Of a stretch of DNA of 64,000 bases, positions 49,425 to 61,085 are shown piece after piece. The stretch covers positions 13,707,001 to 13,771,000 of the forward strand of contig NC_134025.1 of the NCBI RefSeq assembly GCF_964204645.1, read 5' to 3'. Numbering within the stretch: the stretch's first letter is position 1; the number at the start of each line of letters is the position of its first letter. A program made the translations under genes and the position numbers. This DNA comes from Tubulanus polymorphus. Lineage: Eukaryota; Nemertea; Palaeonemertea; Tubulaniformes; Tubulanidae. Below the pieces are notes generated by a model. It worked only from the letters and a program-made list of their open reading frames with translations, made no database searches and was not told the origin of the DNA.

Positions 49425-49935
49425 CTACAAATGAGTACTGATGTCACTAAAATGGCCCCCAATTGCGTGATAATTGACTGATTAAAAATACCCGTCTCAT
49501 TCAGGCTAAAATTGATATTTTGGGTACAAAAAGGTCACAGGACGGCCACCTTAAGTCCAATCGACGCACTTTTTCATACGCTGATGGGCCCCGGGGGATA
49601 CAAATGTCGACAAAAGATCAAGGTAATCAAAAGGTCTTCAAAATTTCCCTTGAAAACTCCAACTTCATGTACAGTAAACAGAACTCATTGGACTGTATTC
49701 TGAGGTGGTCAACCAACCTGTCATGCCATATGCTACAATTCTGCAATTGATTGTGGTTACAAAATATGTATGTTCAAATATATATGGAAATACTGTTATT
49801 CCACTATTCAATGTCCTCTGGTGAACATCTTGAAACTCTCAATAACCAAACAGCATGTCATGAGCATCAGTTGTGTGATGAATTGTGTTCATAAAGTATA
49901 CCTACGTTCCAATATACATTATCAAATTTATTTAG
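49425..49935 (+). mobile_element. R154 element, continuation
   Basis: Bases 49425-49670 match the non-tandem part of the 61-kb copy (CTACAAATGAGTACTGATG, ATGGGCCCCGGGGGATA and surroundings). Bases 49720-49930 return to the tandem unit (TTGATTGTGGTTACAAAATA, TCCTCTGGTGAAC). The order suggests a rearranged copy or two overlapping insertions. Confidence 0.6.
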
Positions 49936-50796
49936 TTCATAACTCTTGAAGTGACAAAATACTGCATCAAGGTTCATTATCTCAAGCTCAGGTGAAATTC
50001 ATTTCAAGCAAGATTTATACCTTTTTCAAGCTGTCTTTTCAGGCACGTTGGAAATAATTTTGGATTGTCGCAACCAATTTGCTTATTTCTAACAGGTTCT
50101 TGATGGGCGTCATATAAAAATGTTGAAAAAAGTTTCCATTCATTTTTCAATGGAACCTTATCAATACAATTCTGTTTAAGATGAAACACGTCAATGACGA
50201 TCGTTTCCAGCATGTCCCAGCTTACAGCTTACTGTCTGTCACACATGCTCTCCGTGCGACATTTTGGTGCGTAATTTCATTAATGATCGATTGATATACC
50301 TTCATTATACATCAATTTGTTCAGTGAGGAATTTGCATTCAGAAATAATCAATGATTTTTACTAAAGTTGTTTCTATTTTCATTTATGAGCGATAGTTTA
50401 CTCAGCATACGCTCGCGTAGTGCTGAAAAAACTGTTCCGCGGACGCTCGAAAACGTTGCTATGACATCACCACCTATTCATTAGCATAACAAAATACAGT
50501 AGATGACGCCATGTGACGGGCCGAAAATCAATTGATTAACGAAATTACAGACCACAAAGTTGATATTTATATCAATCAAGATTTGGATAATTACGAAATT
50601 TGCAATGTTCAATGACTATGACGAGGCTGCAGTGCCTTCAACGTGGTTCTTACGCCTGGTGTGAGATGTCAATGCAGAACTGAAATTTCCCCATGTTTTC
50701 CTAAAAGTCTACAGACGACGCAGAGTTTCACCATAATTCACAACATGCAAGATTAGCCATTCAATGCAATTTAATCAATTTCTTCATTGACCCCTA

Positions 50797-51061
50797 AAGC
50801 CGGGTGTAGGTTGGCCTTGCGACGGCTAACGACTCACTGCCAACGACCAACCGACCTACGCTACCTTGCGACTGCCAGCGACGGGTTGCAACTGCCAGCG
50901 ACGCCAGTCGCAATGAGTTGCACATGTTCTACTTTCTGCGACGCGACGTGACCGTCGCAACCGATCTACGCGCTCTTGCGACTAGGAGCAACTAGTCGCA
51001 CACAGTCGCTGACAATCGCGTCGCAACTGACTCACTTGTGAGGCAACGTGACGCCCGGCTT
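50797..51061. mobile_element. GTCGCAA-rich MITE with AAGCCGGG ends
   Basis: TA-AAGCCGGGTG at the left and ACGCCCGGCTT-TA at the right form terminal inverted repeats with TA flanks. The 265-bp interior is packed with TTGCGAC, GTCGCAA and CAGCGACG words in both orientations, unlike the AT-rich surroundings. No protein is encoded. Its word content resembles the larger element at 58.6-59.4 kb. Confidence 0.75.
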
Positions 51062-51454
51062 TAGACATGATGCACGTGTAGAAATGACTCGAGAACGTAT
51101 TCTGTCGGCAATTTGGAAATTTGTCATAATCAAGCGTTTCAAGCCAAAAAATTTATTTCAAGCTTTCAATCTATTTTCAAGCTGTTTTCAAGTGTTTGAA
51201 CAGCATCTTTCAAATTCATGCCATTTCAAGCTTTTTGAGCTTTTCAAGCACCGTGACGAACCCTGTGAATTAGTTTCTGAACATGAATACTAGCTGCCTA
51301 AATGCATGGATACGACTAGTGCCGGTCTTTTGTCCCTTGCCCAGGCCTCATATCATACACAGCATATTTGTGGTCCAAAAATATGCTGCTCATTCAAATC
51401 TAATCAATAAATATTCCTAGGAATATGATACAACCTACCCTAGCAAAAAAGGTC

Positions 51455-51790
51455 ACAATAGTCATCTGTGTCCAATTGGCCCATAATTCCTATGAATGTC
51501 AAGCGACTTGATCAAAAAGTCAAAATTTGTTTTCAAAACTTCAGAAAATGTGTAAAAGAGTCTCATGTTGGCGACCAACAACAATGGTCACCAGTCGGGC
51601 ATCTTGATTCGTCATCCAGCTAGTTTCTTGGGCTGCAGATGTGTCAAGGGCAGATACATGCATAAACTAAATATCAAGACAATCCATTGAAGTGTCTTCA
51701 AAATAAGCGGGTTCCGTCTACAGATGGACAGACGAACAGACGAAAAGTGAACGCAACAGCCAGCATGGATTTAAGTCCCACGTGAGCTGA
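51455..51790 (+). mobile_element. R154 element, 3' part only
   Basis: This aligns with the last 250 bases of the 61-kb copy: AAATGTGTAAAA, ACCAGTCGGGCATCTTGA, AAATATCAAGACA, TTCCGTCTACAGATGGACAG, CGAAAAGTGAACGCAA and TAAGTCCCACGTGAGCTGAA. It carries no tandem units. The terminal word is CCCACGTG rather than CCCAAGTG. Confidence 0.75.
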
Positions 51791-52584
51791 AAACATTAAT
51801 TTCAAATTGACTTCAGCAGTGTACATATACCTCAATTATCTTTCAAAACAGTCGACAAGTTTTGATGGATAACCATCTAGATTTCAGAAGTTTACACTTG
51901 TATTCAGTACATCAGTTACATGTAGGGAAATCGTACCTGTAACAGGGACTGTTCATCAAGTATGTAAAATTGCCAATTTTTAAGCCCCTTCCTTAGGCTT
52001 AAGCTAATTAGGGTACCTTTAGCTTAGGTTATGTCACGAGCACTGGAAAATACATGTACATAGAGCTAGTTGCTCGAATACAGCAGAACCACAGATATGA
52101 CAGATATATCTTCATTACCAGTATTGTAATTGTGCTTTTATTGTATATTTTTGCCGGGTATGTTTTATTTCTTCAATAAATTTTTACTATAGTAAATTTC
52201 TTTTTCCTAGGCCAATCGTATCTACGGTTAGAATATGTTAAAATCTAAGTCCAAAGATGAAATTTATTAGCAAGTCTTTGGTGCATTGAAAGCGAAGGAC
52301 CTACTATGTCCAGCGCTGTCGTACATCAGTTCTCTTTACTACACATCTTCATAATCACCTAGATTGAAAAATGTATACATTGAACATATTTCTAACAATG
52401 GTATGAAAAATAGGCTTAATTCTGTATTTATATATGAAGATAGATACCAGTACATAAAACCTGATATGCCTTTTTGAGGCAAGAATTATTTGAACTATGG
52501 TGTTAATACAGATTCTTGAGAAGATACATTGAAATCCTATGAATTGGTTTTATCTGGCGGTGTAAATTCTTCTAATTACTCGCA
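51791..52584. other. AT-rich, possible 3' UTR of the minus-strand candidate gene
   Basis: No independent feature is supported. If the minus-strand exon ending at 52585 is real, this would be its 3' untranslated or flanking sequence. A TTTATT (minus AATAAA) occurs at about 52,165. Confidence 0.3.
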
Positions 52585-52757
52585 CTAAGACTGGGATACT
52601 CCAGGTATGGGTAATCTCACTGATTCATAAGTGTCCCGTGCCATCATGCTATCGGCACGTCTTACATTACGCGATTTTTTATGCCATGCACCAGAATTTT
52701 CATCAGTTGATTCTGTTGTCGGTCCATTTCGATCCAAATGATCATCTGAACTCCAGT
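52585..52757 (-). CDS. Probable last coding exon of an unrecognised minus-strand gene
   Basis: On the minus strand a near-ideal acceptor (CTTTTTTTTTCAG) precedes a phase-1 frame with two leading bases, then 56 residues and TAG at 52587-52585. The peptide is hydrophilic: WSSDDHLDRNGPTTESTDE, then WHKKSRNVRRADSMMARD and ESVRLPIPGVSQS. It is rich in charged and polar residues and lacks the hydrophobic bias of chance AT-rich frames. An alternative donor, GTGAGA, lies after the YES codons. The nearest upstream candidate exon (53557-53649) ends in the matching phase. I do not recognise the family. It could be the cytoplasmic tail of a membrane protein or a small soluble protein. Confidence 0.5.
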
Positions 52758-53556
52758 CTGAAAAAAAAAGAAATATTGATATAGCCCTGGTAGGGTACCT
52801 GGCAAGTTATTAGTAAATGGCAATGGCAGTCTAAAATGGCAATTCATTAAATTTGAAAATGCTTAAAGCTTCCAGCACTATGTCATCAGCGACTTTTGTC
52901 CCATCTAATTTTATTACTTTTGTCCCATCTAATTTTATTGCAGCAAATATTTTTGCGTGTCTGCGAGATGCGATTTTCGATGTGAACCATATGAACTGAG
53001 CCAACTTGATCTTGCTGGATGCCCCTACTAACCCAATTGGAATTTGGTTAACATGGTCTTAGAGGCTATCAATACCAGTTTATTCAATGAAAATTAATAG
53101 AACGACTTAGATAAGATGGCACATGTCTATTCTCAGCCAATCTCATTCGCTCGTAGAGACGACGCCCCCTAATCGAGGTCATTGCAATTCTATACGCAAG
53201 AGCTAAGAATTTTCCCGCCAAAACAGTTTTTCGTCGAATTTAAAGTTGACCATGTCATCGACGGAGGTTTGTCATGTCTTCAATCGCATCGACTAAACAT
53301 CGTTTAACCCGAGAACCGATGAAAAAATGCTCACATAAAAAAACCTACCGCGATTTTACATGAATTGGCTCAATGCCAACCTCATACTGCTGACAAAGGT
53401 AAATCAAAAATCCGCAATTCCAGAGAAGTGGCTACTCGGCTAACTACTGAAGAAATGGGCCTGTTTGAGCGAATCGATTCACAAACAAGCTTTTTAACAT
53501 AAGTATTTTACAGGAAACCTCATCGGTTTTGCTTAAAACCACACAAATACACTCAC

Positions 53557-53649
53557 ATTTGATCACATAGTGTGCCCGCTCGGTGCCGAGCAGGTGCTGA
53601 GCAAATTTGTTGAAAACTTTCAATTTGCATAAGAACGCATCCATTATAT
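53557..53649 (-). CDS. Possible exon of the same minus-strand gene
   Basis: This 93-base segment lies between an acceptor TTTCACCACAG and the donor GTGAGTGTA on the minus strand. It is phase 1 at both ends. It encodes MDAFLCKLKVFNKFAQHLLG then TERAHYVIK, an amphipathic-looking stretch. Its ATG (53644-53642) has A at -3 and G at +4, so it could equally be a first coding exon. Splicing to 52757 restores one continuous frame across a 799-base intron. No homologue is recognised. Confidence 0.35.
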
Positions 53650-53699
53650 CTGTGGTGAAATCTTTCAAATGTACTCCCAGCAGTTTAGGGAAGGAAAAT

Positions 53700-54165
53700 A
53701 TTAGCAGGGATTTTGGGAAAGGGTTATAAAAAAATCTTTATCAACTTTGAGATATATGATTTTACAGTTTGGTCAATAGAGGATTTGCATTTTATACATG
53801 CATTTTATGTATTTATGCATTTTATGTGGTGCACCGATTCACATTGTTCCCACATTTATATGAATTCAAAATTCCCAAGTTTTTTCCAAGTATTTCATGG
53901 GTGATTTTTCAATTTTCCCAAATGGAAATGAGCACATATCGTCATTTAACATACAACATTTTAGTGGGGACTGGTTGATAAAGGTGATTTTCAAGAGAAA
54001 TTACTGAAGAAAGTTGCCCTTGGCAAATGCAATATGTGAAATGTAATGAATTTCCCAAGTATTTCCCTGATTTGAGGAAAATTTTCAAATTCCCAAATAT
54101 TTCTAAACCGGGAATTATCATTTCAAAATTCCCAAGTTTTTCCCAATTTCCCTGTTCTGTGGGAA
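53700..54165. mobile_element. Possible hAT-like MITE
   Basis: CAGGGATTTTGGGAAAGG at about 53,705 and TTTTTCCCAATTTCCCTG ending at about 54,155 form imperfect terminal inverted repeats beginning CAGGG, as in hAT elements. Repeated TTCCCAAGT and TTCCCAAAT words fill both subterminal regions. No matching 8-base target duplication was seen. Confidence 0.4.
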
Positions 54166-57100
54166 CCATGGATTCACTACCATTTAGGTACTCCATGTAC
54201 AACAACTATCAGAAAGAGAAACATGATACATGTTTATGTGTTAAGTCACATGCTAGCAAATTTTGACAATATTGAGAATGTTGTGCAGGGATCCACCACA
54301 AAGTGCGTGAAGCTGCATTGTTGTTTTCAGTGTCAAAATGTCGCTCATGAATTGCTGTGGTGTACTTGTTATGGCGGCTCTGTCGCTAGAGTACGGCCTA
54401 CTATAAAAGTCTCAATATACTCACAGCCAATAAGAGGTAATCAGATCATCAGTGGCTATAGTTATTTTGTAACGCACTGATAATTAATAGCATGTATAGA
54501 AATATCTATATTGGTACTAGAAATGAATAATGTTAGCCGTTTGTGTGCAATAAATATGAATTTCTTGAATAATTGCAAATTCATAGATTGTTAATCAAAA
54601 GCCTAATGCATACCTTTTGTTTCCACTTGCCATGTGTATTAGTATGATGGAGTTATAAGATGAAGCCTTGCTAAGATATGTCAGTTAAAAACCTATTTCA
54701 TTAATTTATCTAAGTTATTGGACTGATGTTATTCTGTACCCTCAACATAAAACAATGTCCTGAATCAGTGGATATAGTGAGTTGATTGCACACGGTAAGA
54801 ATTACACAACCACAAAGAAATGAAATAATCATTGTAAGGTAGTTAGACATTTTGCTAGAAAAACCCACAACCTAACTCTGCATACAGAGTAATCACCTTG
54901 TTATGCATTCGCCAATTAATGACAAATTTGATTGATATCAGTGACAAAAAGGTAATTATTACCACTAATCCCATATACTATGGAAGACCTGGTGGATCAT
55001 CATCATTCATTAATCAGTGCTACTGCAATTTTGTACACTCCTGTGTATTTCTTCATATCATATAGGTGCATTCACACAACGAAATTTAGACAGGTCTAAA
55101 TTTGGTCCGGTCCAATTTTGTGACCAAAGCCGCTACCAATACGAGGTGTATTTCAAAGAATTGAAATTCTGTCTAAGATTCATCAGTTCATAAGTCAAAA
55201 TATCCTCTCTATTAGAGCTAACCATGATCTTACTTACTATCACTAAATGTTAATCCAAAATGATGATTTATGCATCCGTGTTCCTTGCTGTCTACTAATT
55301 TGCCATGGATTGCTATTCAAATCCTATTTTTTGCGCTCTTAGTTTGAACAGATGTGGTCCGTTCATCAGCTAATTATAATCATCAATATGTGGACTCACA
55401 AAATCAAGAGGAATTTTGTCTGAATTTGAATGCCAAACAGGTATAAAATTAAGTTAACGGACAATTAATCAAAAAGTTACTTCTGTAATCTGTACATACA
55501 TGCGCAGTCGCTGCCAGGTTCCGAAGATTGTTGAATTCGATATGGATTGACGATTAACAATCAACAATTGTCGATAAAGGAAAAATGAATGACAATGATC
55601 CTCCACGCCTTCTATACATATACCATCAAGCAAAAACGATCACCCCTATAGAACCCATAGCCGCATATTAACACAGATTACTTTTAACAGTTTTTAGGGG
55701 GTAAGTGGCTCTATAGAGGTGGTCATCTTTTCGGGAATGATCTATGTATATGTAAAGCTTATTATTAGTTCGAAGCAGACGGCAGAAGTTCTAGGTAATC
55801 AAACTGTTGTGGTGTCGTGGTGGTACTATACCTGTCAGCAGCACAATTCCATAAGACTGAAGGTATCTCTTTAGCTGGTTTTGAACTATTTCTTGGTGCC
55901 CAACCTATTGGATAATCACTTGCATTTATAACCCAACATTCTTCATAACAAAGCAATTGGATAACATGTGTTAAGTTACAACAATTTCTTTCCATTAATA
56001 ACCAAAAAATTGGTTTATGCATATATTCTAGAAGTTTTAGTTAGTGTAAACTGCAATTCTATCGATGCCGATAAGCAGGAAAAATTGCATCTTTGGATCT
56101 CTAATGTCTACAGCAGAACTCTGAAATGATATCCTTGCATAACCTGACTCTTCAATATATTGCACTGAATAACAATACTAAATAACAAATAACAAATCAG
56201 ATGGATTTTCGGAGTTGATGGTTCTAGGCTATATAGCAGTAACGTTTGTATTTGGGTGTAAGGGTGATGGTTTGTTTAAAAGTAATGAATTCTTCCTTGA
56301 TTGACTTAAAGGTAAAATACTTAATCAAGATACGGTATTCGATTGGACCATGATCACAGCCATTTCTTTAATAGTTAATAAAGATGATTTGAATTGCTAA
56401 AGGCTCTGGAAGCCTTTTCCTTTCCGTAGCGGATGGGTCGCTGTTGCGGTTTCGTGGAAAAGACGTAAAAATTTCAATGGCATTTCGAAATTTGCGTTGA
56501 ATGCTTTTTACATATTGTGCGGTGGTTCTCATATTTTGAAAGATAATGGCTATTTTCAATGCGGCACATCCACATTCCATCAACAATCAGCATCTCAAGC
56601 AGTACAGGTCAAGCCCCTGAATTATGCAGTTAATACAGGCTGAATGCTCACTAACAGTCATCACAGTGTGTAATACCTAAAACCCTAGACGCCACATCAT
56701 ACTTTAGTGATAACAAAAATTCATATGAATTCATGGATTTTTGGCGATATGTATTAGTACTGTTGCCACGTGCCATGTCTGCTTGATCAAATACATACAT
56801 GTTGTAATAGATAAAGCACACAAGCCAAATTTTTGTGAAATAGTTGAGTAAATAGGAAATGAAAAGCAATACGTGACAATGTGTAAAACAGGCACCGAAC
56901 ACTTTTACAGTTCTTCTGATGACCAATCACGCCTGACTAGCCCAATTACCAATCACACAGGATTGGGTCAGTGACACCATCACCCCCATACTATTATATC
57001 ATTTTTGGACGAATTTGAAAAATATTTTTTTGGTACCCAAATCCACGGTTGTGGTTATTATAAATTGCAAAGCGTAAGCTATAACAGTTGTTACTATTCC

Positions 57101-58624
57101 ATGGACATTGTAAAAATATGGCTGCTCTGCCTACGAAACTAACAACTAATCATTACACCTACAGTCAAGCCCACTTAAGTTGGATCGGGATGTTGGATTT
57201 TGATGTCGTATGGTTCTTCAATGACTTCAGTTAATTACATTCAATAATCCTATGGACATTTGTTTAAGTGCCTAAAAATGTTTACATTTAACCCTCAGTG
57301 TGTCTACACCACAGTGCAGTGTATGAATTGGTGATGGACTTTACTAGCATTGATGTTAATAGTAATTAACTTTTATCTCTCTATGTAAAGATGGCAGCAC
57401 CAGTCAGAGTTCTTTTTGCTCAATTTTTGCAGATTTTTGCAAGAAACTTATAAAAAAATTGAATTTGTCTACTGAATGACTGCTCTCACTTGTATTTTTC
57501 TTAAGTGTTATATTTGAATGTATATCTCTATGCATGTGTTAGAAATTAGCTTTAATTCATAATTAGATTATTAAAAGATTTTGTCATATAAGAAATTATT
57601 CATTAGCTATGGTTTTTTGTATTTGTTATGATTTGTAATTTCATACTTTCTATGTGTTTTTTACACTCTGCAAGTTTTGATATGGATTGTGCATTTCCGT
57701 GTAGGCGAATGCCTTATATCATGCCTTAACGGCTCAGTAACTTTTTGGCATATATAATGTTTGATCAGAAATCTGTGTATTCAGTGTCAGCTCTACATGT
57801 CGCACAGTGAACATGAAATTGTGAGTAGCCTCTCTTTAAATATGATTTTATCAATTATTTCAAATGCTATAATTTGTCGTACATGATGTAAAAATGAGCA
57901 TAATTATTGTTGCTGAAATGTTTGTTTGTTTATTCTTTGTAGCAAACCATGAATACATAATAAATAATGTGTTAAAAACGTTCGCTGAAGTTGATTTAGA
58001 TCGTTGCCAGTCGCCGGTCAGCCAAGGCACGACAGCATGGATAGTTCTAATTAGTTACTATGTTATTTTCTGTTTGTTCATTTAAACAAGTATATTGTGT
58101 TATTGAATTTGTAAATTTTTATACCGTGTTATACATCTGTAAATCTTGTGTTGTCCCTCTAATACCTGTAATGGGTTTGAGTGTAAATGAATAAATAAAT
58201 TATTAGTAACTAACAATACACCATGCCGCAGTACGCCTGCTATTCAACACACCTGGGTGGAAGTTTTAGAAACATTCAAATTATCATCAGCACTTTTGGG
58301 TATTAATTAGTCAGCAAGGGAAAAGGTAAAGTCATATAAATACATAAGAAGTGTTCTCGCTTTTGAGCACAAAAATCGATTTGTTCTTGGATCTGCAATA
58401 ATGTATTAACAGCTGATTAAGATGAAATCATGGTGCACTGTGTAATAAGCATGTCCAACTCTGTTGATACACATGGTAATGGGTTTTCCCTATGAATCAC
58501 TAGCACATGGCTGGTTCTTGATAAGGATATCACTGGGAAAGCCCTTTCTAGAGGGATTTCCATATGATGATATGAGAACATTGAACAATTCTATGAAATT
58601 AATACACTTGTTAAACGTCAGTAA
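54166..58624. other. AT-rich region with several weak coding candidates
   Basis: No gene is established. On the minus strand, 55765-56022 reads ECWVINASDYPIGWAPRN and ends in a stop, with a possible internal donor (GACAG then GTATAG). The minus-strand frame at 56651-56926 includes NSTNTYRQKSMNSYEFLLSL. Both look more protein-like than average, but I recognise neither and their splice phases do not join the neighbouring candidates. AAATGAATAAATAAATTATT at about 58,186 could be a poly(A) region or a LINE tail. Confidence 0.3.
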
Positions 58625-59390
58625 AGGCTGGCTTGCGACGCGACGCCTACCGACGCAACTGACAGCGACTGCGATTGCAGCCCAGCTTATGTCGACTGCC
58701 CTCCGATTCCCAGCAACTGAGGCCGACAAGCGAGATACGAGATCCGCCCAGTTGCTTCCCTGCTAATGTCGGTACGATTACTGGTAACTGAGCCGACTGC
58801 TGATGATCACGTGATAAGCATTTTGACAATAGATTTGAATTATTTTTAATTATTGGGAAATATAATTCCAGTAGATAAGCTATTTCTTTAAGATCTTATT
58901 CTTTCTGATTCTCTTTTGAATACAATGTTCTAGCGACATCATATAAAGATGGCCGCTCACACCATAATTCTACAAATTTCGTATCTAGATCTTCAGTCCA
59001 CTCATCTGCCATGCTGAAGGTTTGGTTTACGTATAGAACTGCTTGAATTTTGAAAGTTAATGACTAATTACTAATGACGCCAACTAGCGGTCATAATTTG
59101 TCTCATTGGCTGGAATTGCTGCGCTCAGTTCCGTCGCGTTGCAGATTAGCTTATGTTGGTTGCAATCGAAAGCAACTGTCCGCCTACCGTAGGCCGGAGT
59201 AGAACATGGGCAACTAGCCGGATACGGCTTGCGACGAGTCGGTAGGCGTCAGGTTGCCATCGGAGCCGGCTTATGTCGAAACGATAGAGCAGCAACTGGC
59301 GGCCTCTCGTAGGCTGCTAGTTGCCGCTAATCGGCGATAAACCCAGTTGCATCGGTAGGCGTCGCGTTGCTTGTCGACATAAGCCAGCCT
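58625..59390. mobile_element. 766-bp non-autonomous DNA transposon, GTCGC-rich, TAA flanks
   Basis: The ends AGGCTGGCTT (58625-58634) and AAGCCAGCCT (59381-59390) are perfect inverted repeats flanked by TAA on both sides, the type of 3-base target duplication made by PIF/Harbinger elements. Beyond the termini, GCGACGCGACGCCTACCGA and TCGGTAGGCGTCGCG continue the symmetry with an offset. Both subterminal zones are dense in GCGAC, GCAACT and TAGGCG words. The centre is ordinary AT-rich DNA with no transposase. Confidence 0.8.
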
Positions 59391-60611
59391 TAATAGAATC
59401 TAAACGTAAAACAAAATAAATGTTGTCTGGTCTGCAGCGCTTCTACGGCCACCGGTACCAACAAACTATCGAATAAACTCTACCCCCTCACATTTTCTCA
59501 TCGATTTAAGGCTTTTCAGAAAAATGACCTCGGACTTGAAAAATCCAGAATTCCGGATAAATCCGGAAAACTTTCCTCCCTGTACATGCTAAATGTATGA
59601 TATATCACTTTCATGCTTTGTTAGATATCGTAGGCTGTCTGGTGTCGTCATCTGCTCACAGGAAAATGAGTTAGAATGCCTCACAGAAATCAATACTTGA
59701 CTATACTATTCACTATAGCAGGTCTATTCAAATTGGTCGCTAATGACCAATTGCTGGTTAAAGCGTTAAATAAGTTGATTATATGAGCCCCAAATACTGG
59801 GAAAGAGCATCTGTGCACCTTCCAATAATAAAGTTTTCCGAGGAGGTTCCTGGTGCGTGGGAAGGGCTTACGCATATGGTGCTAGTTTTGTGAGGTATGC
59901 CATGCTTTTCAATCCAGTGAAAGCAATGATAAGTTGCATTAAGGCATCGCTCATTTTATGGTTCATGTTTTCAGCATTCATTCATTTGTTTGAAGTTGTA
60001 CTAGAGAATCTAAGGTCCGATGCCTTGGTTTCACTGTCTTTTCCAGCTGTTATAGATATAATTTTCTACTTTTGTCACCTATTATTGATATTCAATATAT
60101 TCTATATATTTTCCTAGCATGGCAAACAACATTCATCATAATAACCAAACCCAATGAGAATGAATATATGTAGCAACAATTGATGATACCGTTTTAAATC
60201 CTTGTTCTGGATTAAGCGGGCTTGACTGTATATCATTGCCTAAGCCATAAAAAGATAGATAACATGCGGCAGGACTGCTTTATAATCATAACTTCCACGT
60301 AACGTTTCACAATAAAATTGATTGACACCACAAACTCGATGTCAAGTCTACTTATACTTATTCTGAGTATGAAGAACATATCATGAATTCAATCCTTTCA
60401 GAAATATTGTTTTGTAGCGAAGCTTCAAAGTGAATGTTAACAGCATTGTGTACAATGAATTCTTAAGTGAAAGAATCTCACCTTCTGAGAATGTATGACG
60501 ACATTTTAAATGAACTGAAATTTCATATTCAAGTTGGATGAGTATAAGAAATCAAAACAGACAAACAGTGGAGAAAACTATCTAGTGTATCTCGCATTGA
60601 TTCAGTCCAGA
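59391..60611. other. Intergenic, no supported gene
   Basis: ATTGGTCGCTAATGACCAAT at about 59,733 is an imperfect palindrome typical of repeat termini. Open frames at 59690-59875 and 59857-60117 lack recognisable content. Confidence 0.35.
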
Positions 60612-60790
60612 ATGAATAATAATAACACTAATAATAGAAATAATAATAATAAGGCCATCCCAAAATAATGGTCTATGCCGTAACCTGACCGACCCGACTT
60701 CAAAGGTACCGAGTGAAAACTTTTTTCTGGGATTCATTGAAATAAATTTAAATTTTGATAAAAACGGCCAACCGACCGACCCACTGCAGA
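60612..60790 (-). mobile_element. TAA-tailed short interspersed repeat, reversed
   Basis: On the minus strand the order is GGTTACGGCATAGACC, ATTATTTTGGGATGGCC, then an interrupted (TTA)n tail. The same GTTACGGC...ATTATTTTGGGATGGCC plus (TAA)n arrangement occurs on the + strand at 62342-62502. A short repeat ending in a trinucleotide tail suggests a SINE or a LINE 3' end. Confidence 0.55.
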
Positions 60791-61085
60791 TGTATGAGCT
60801 ACGTATGTTTGAAGTCAAGTGTGCATCGTGTGAAAACATGCCTTGACATGTGGCCTAGTTTAAGTTTTCCAGGAAACTGGCAGTGTTCCAATAAGCTACC
60901 ATTCATTCTAATAGCGACAATATTAAAGCTGGTAATGTCAATGCACGCATATATTCAATGTACTGTTTCATTTTGAACACAGAGATGACGCTCTGGACGA
61001 AGTTATAATCTTAGAATAATTCTTGAAATCTACGCTATTAGACAAATTTCCCGCGCACAACGCAGACTTGCAATATTGTTTCCAT

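Noticed and set aside
51130-51256. Cluster of TTTCAAGC words (about six) resembling a binding-site array
   Set aside because: The spacing is irregular and similar words occur near 50,000-50,040; low-complexity drift next to a MITE is the simpler explanation.
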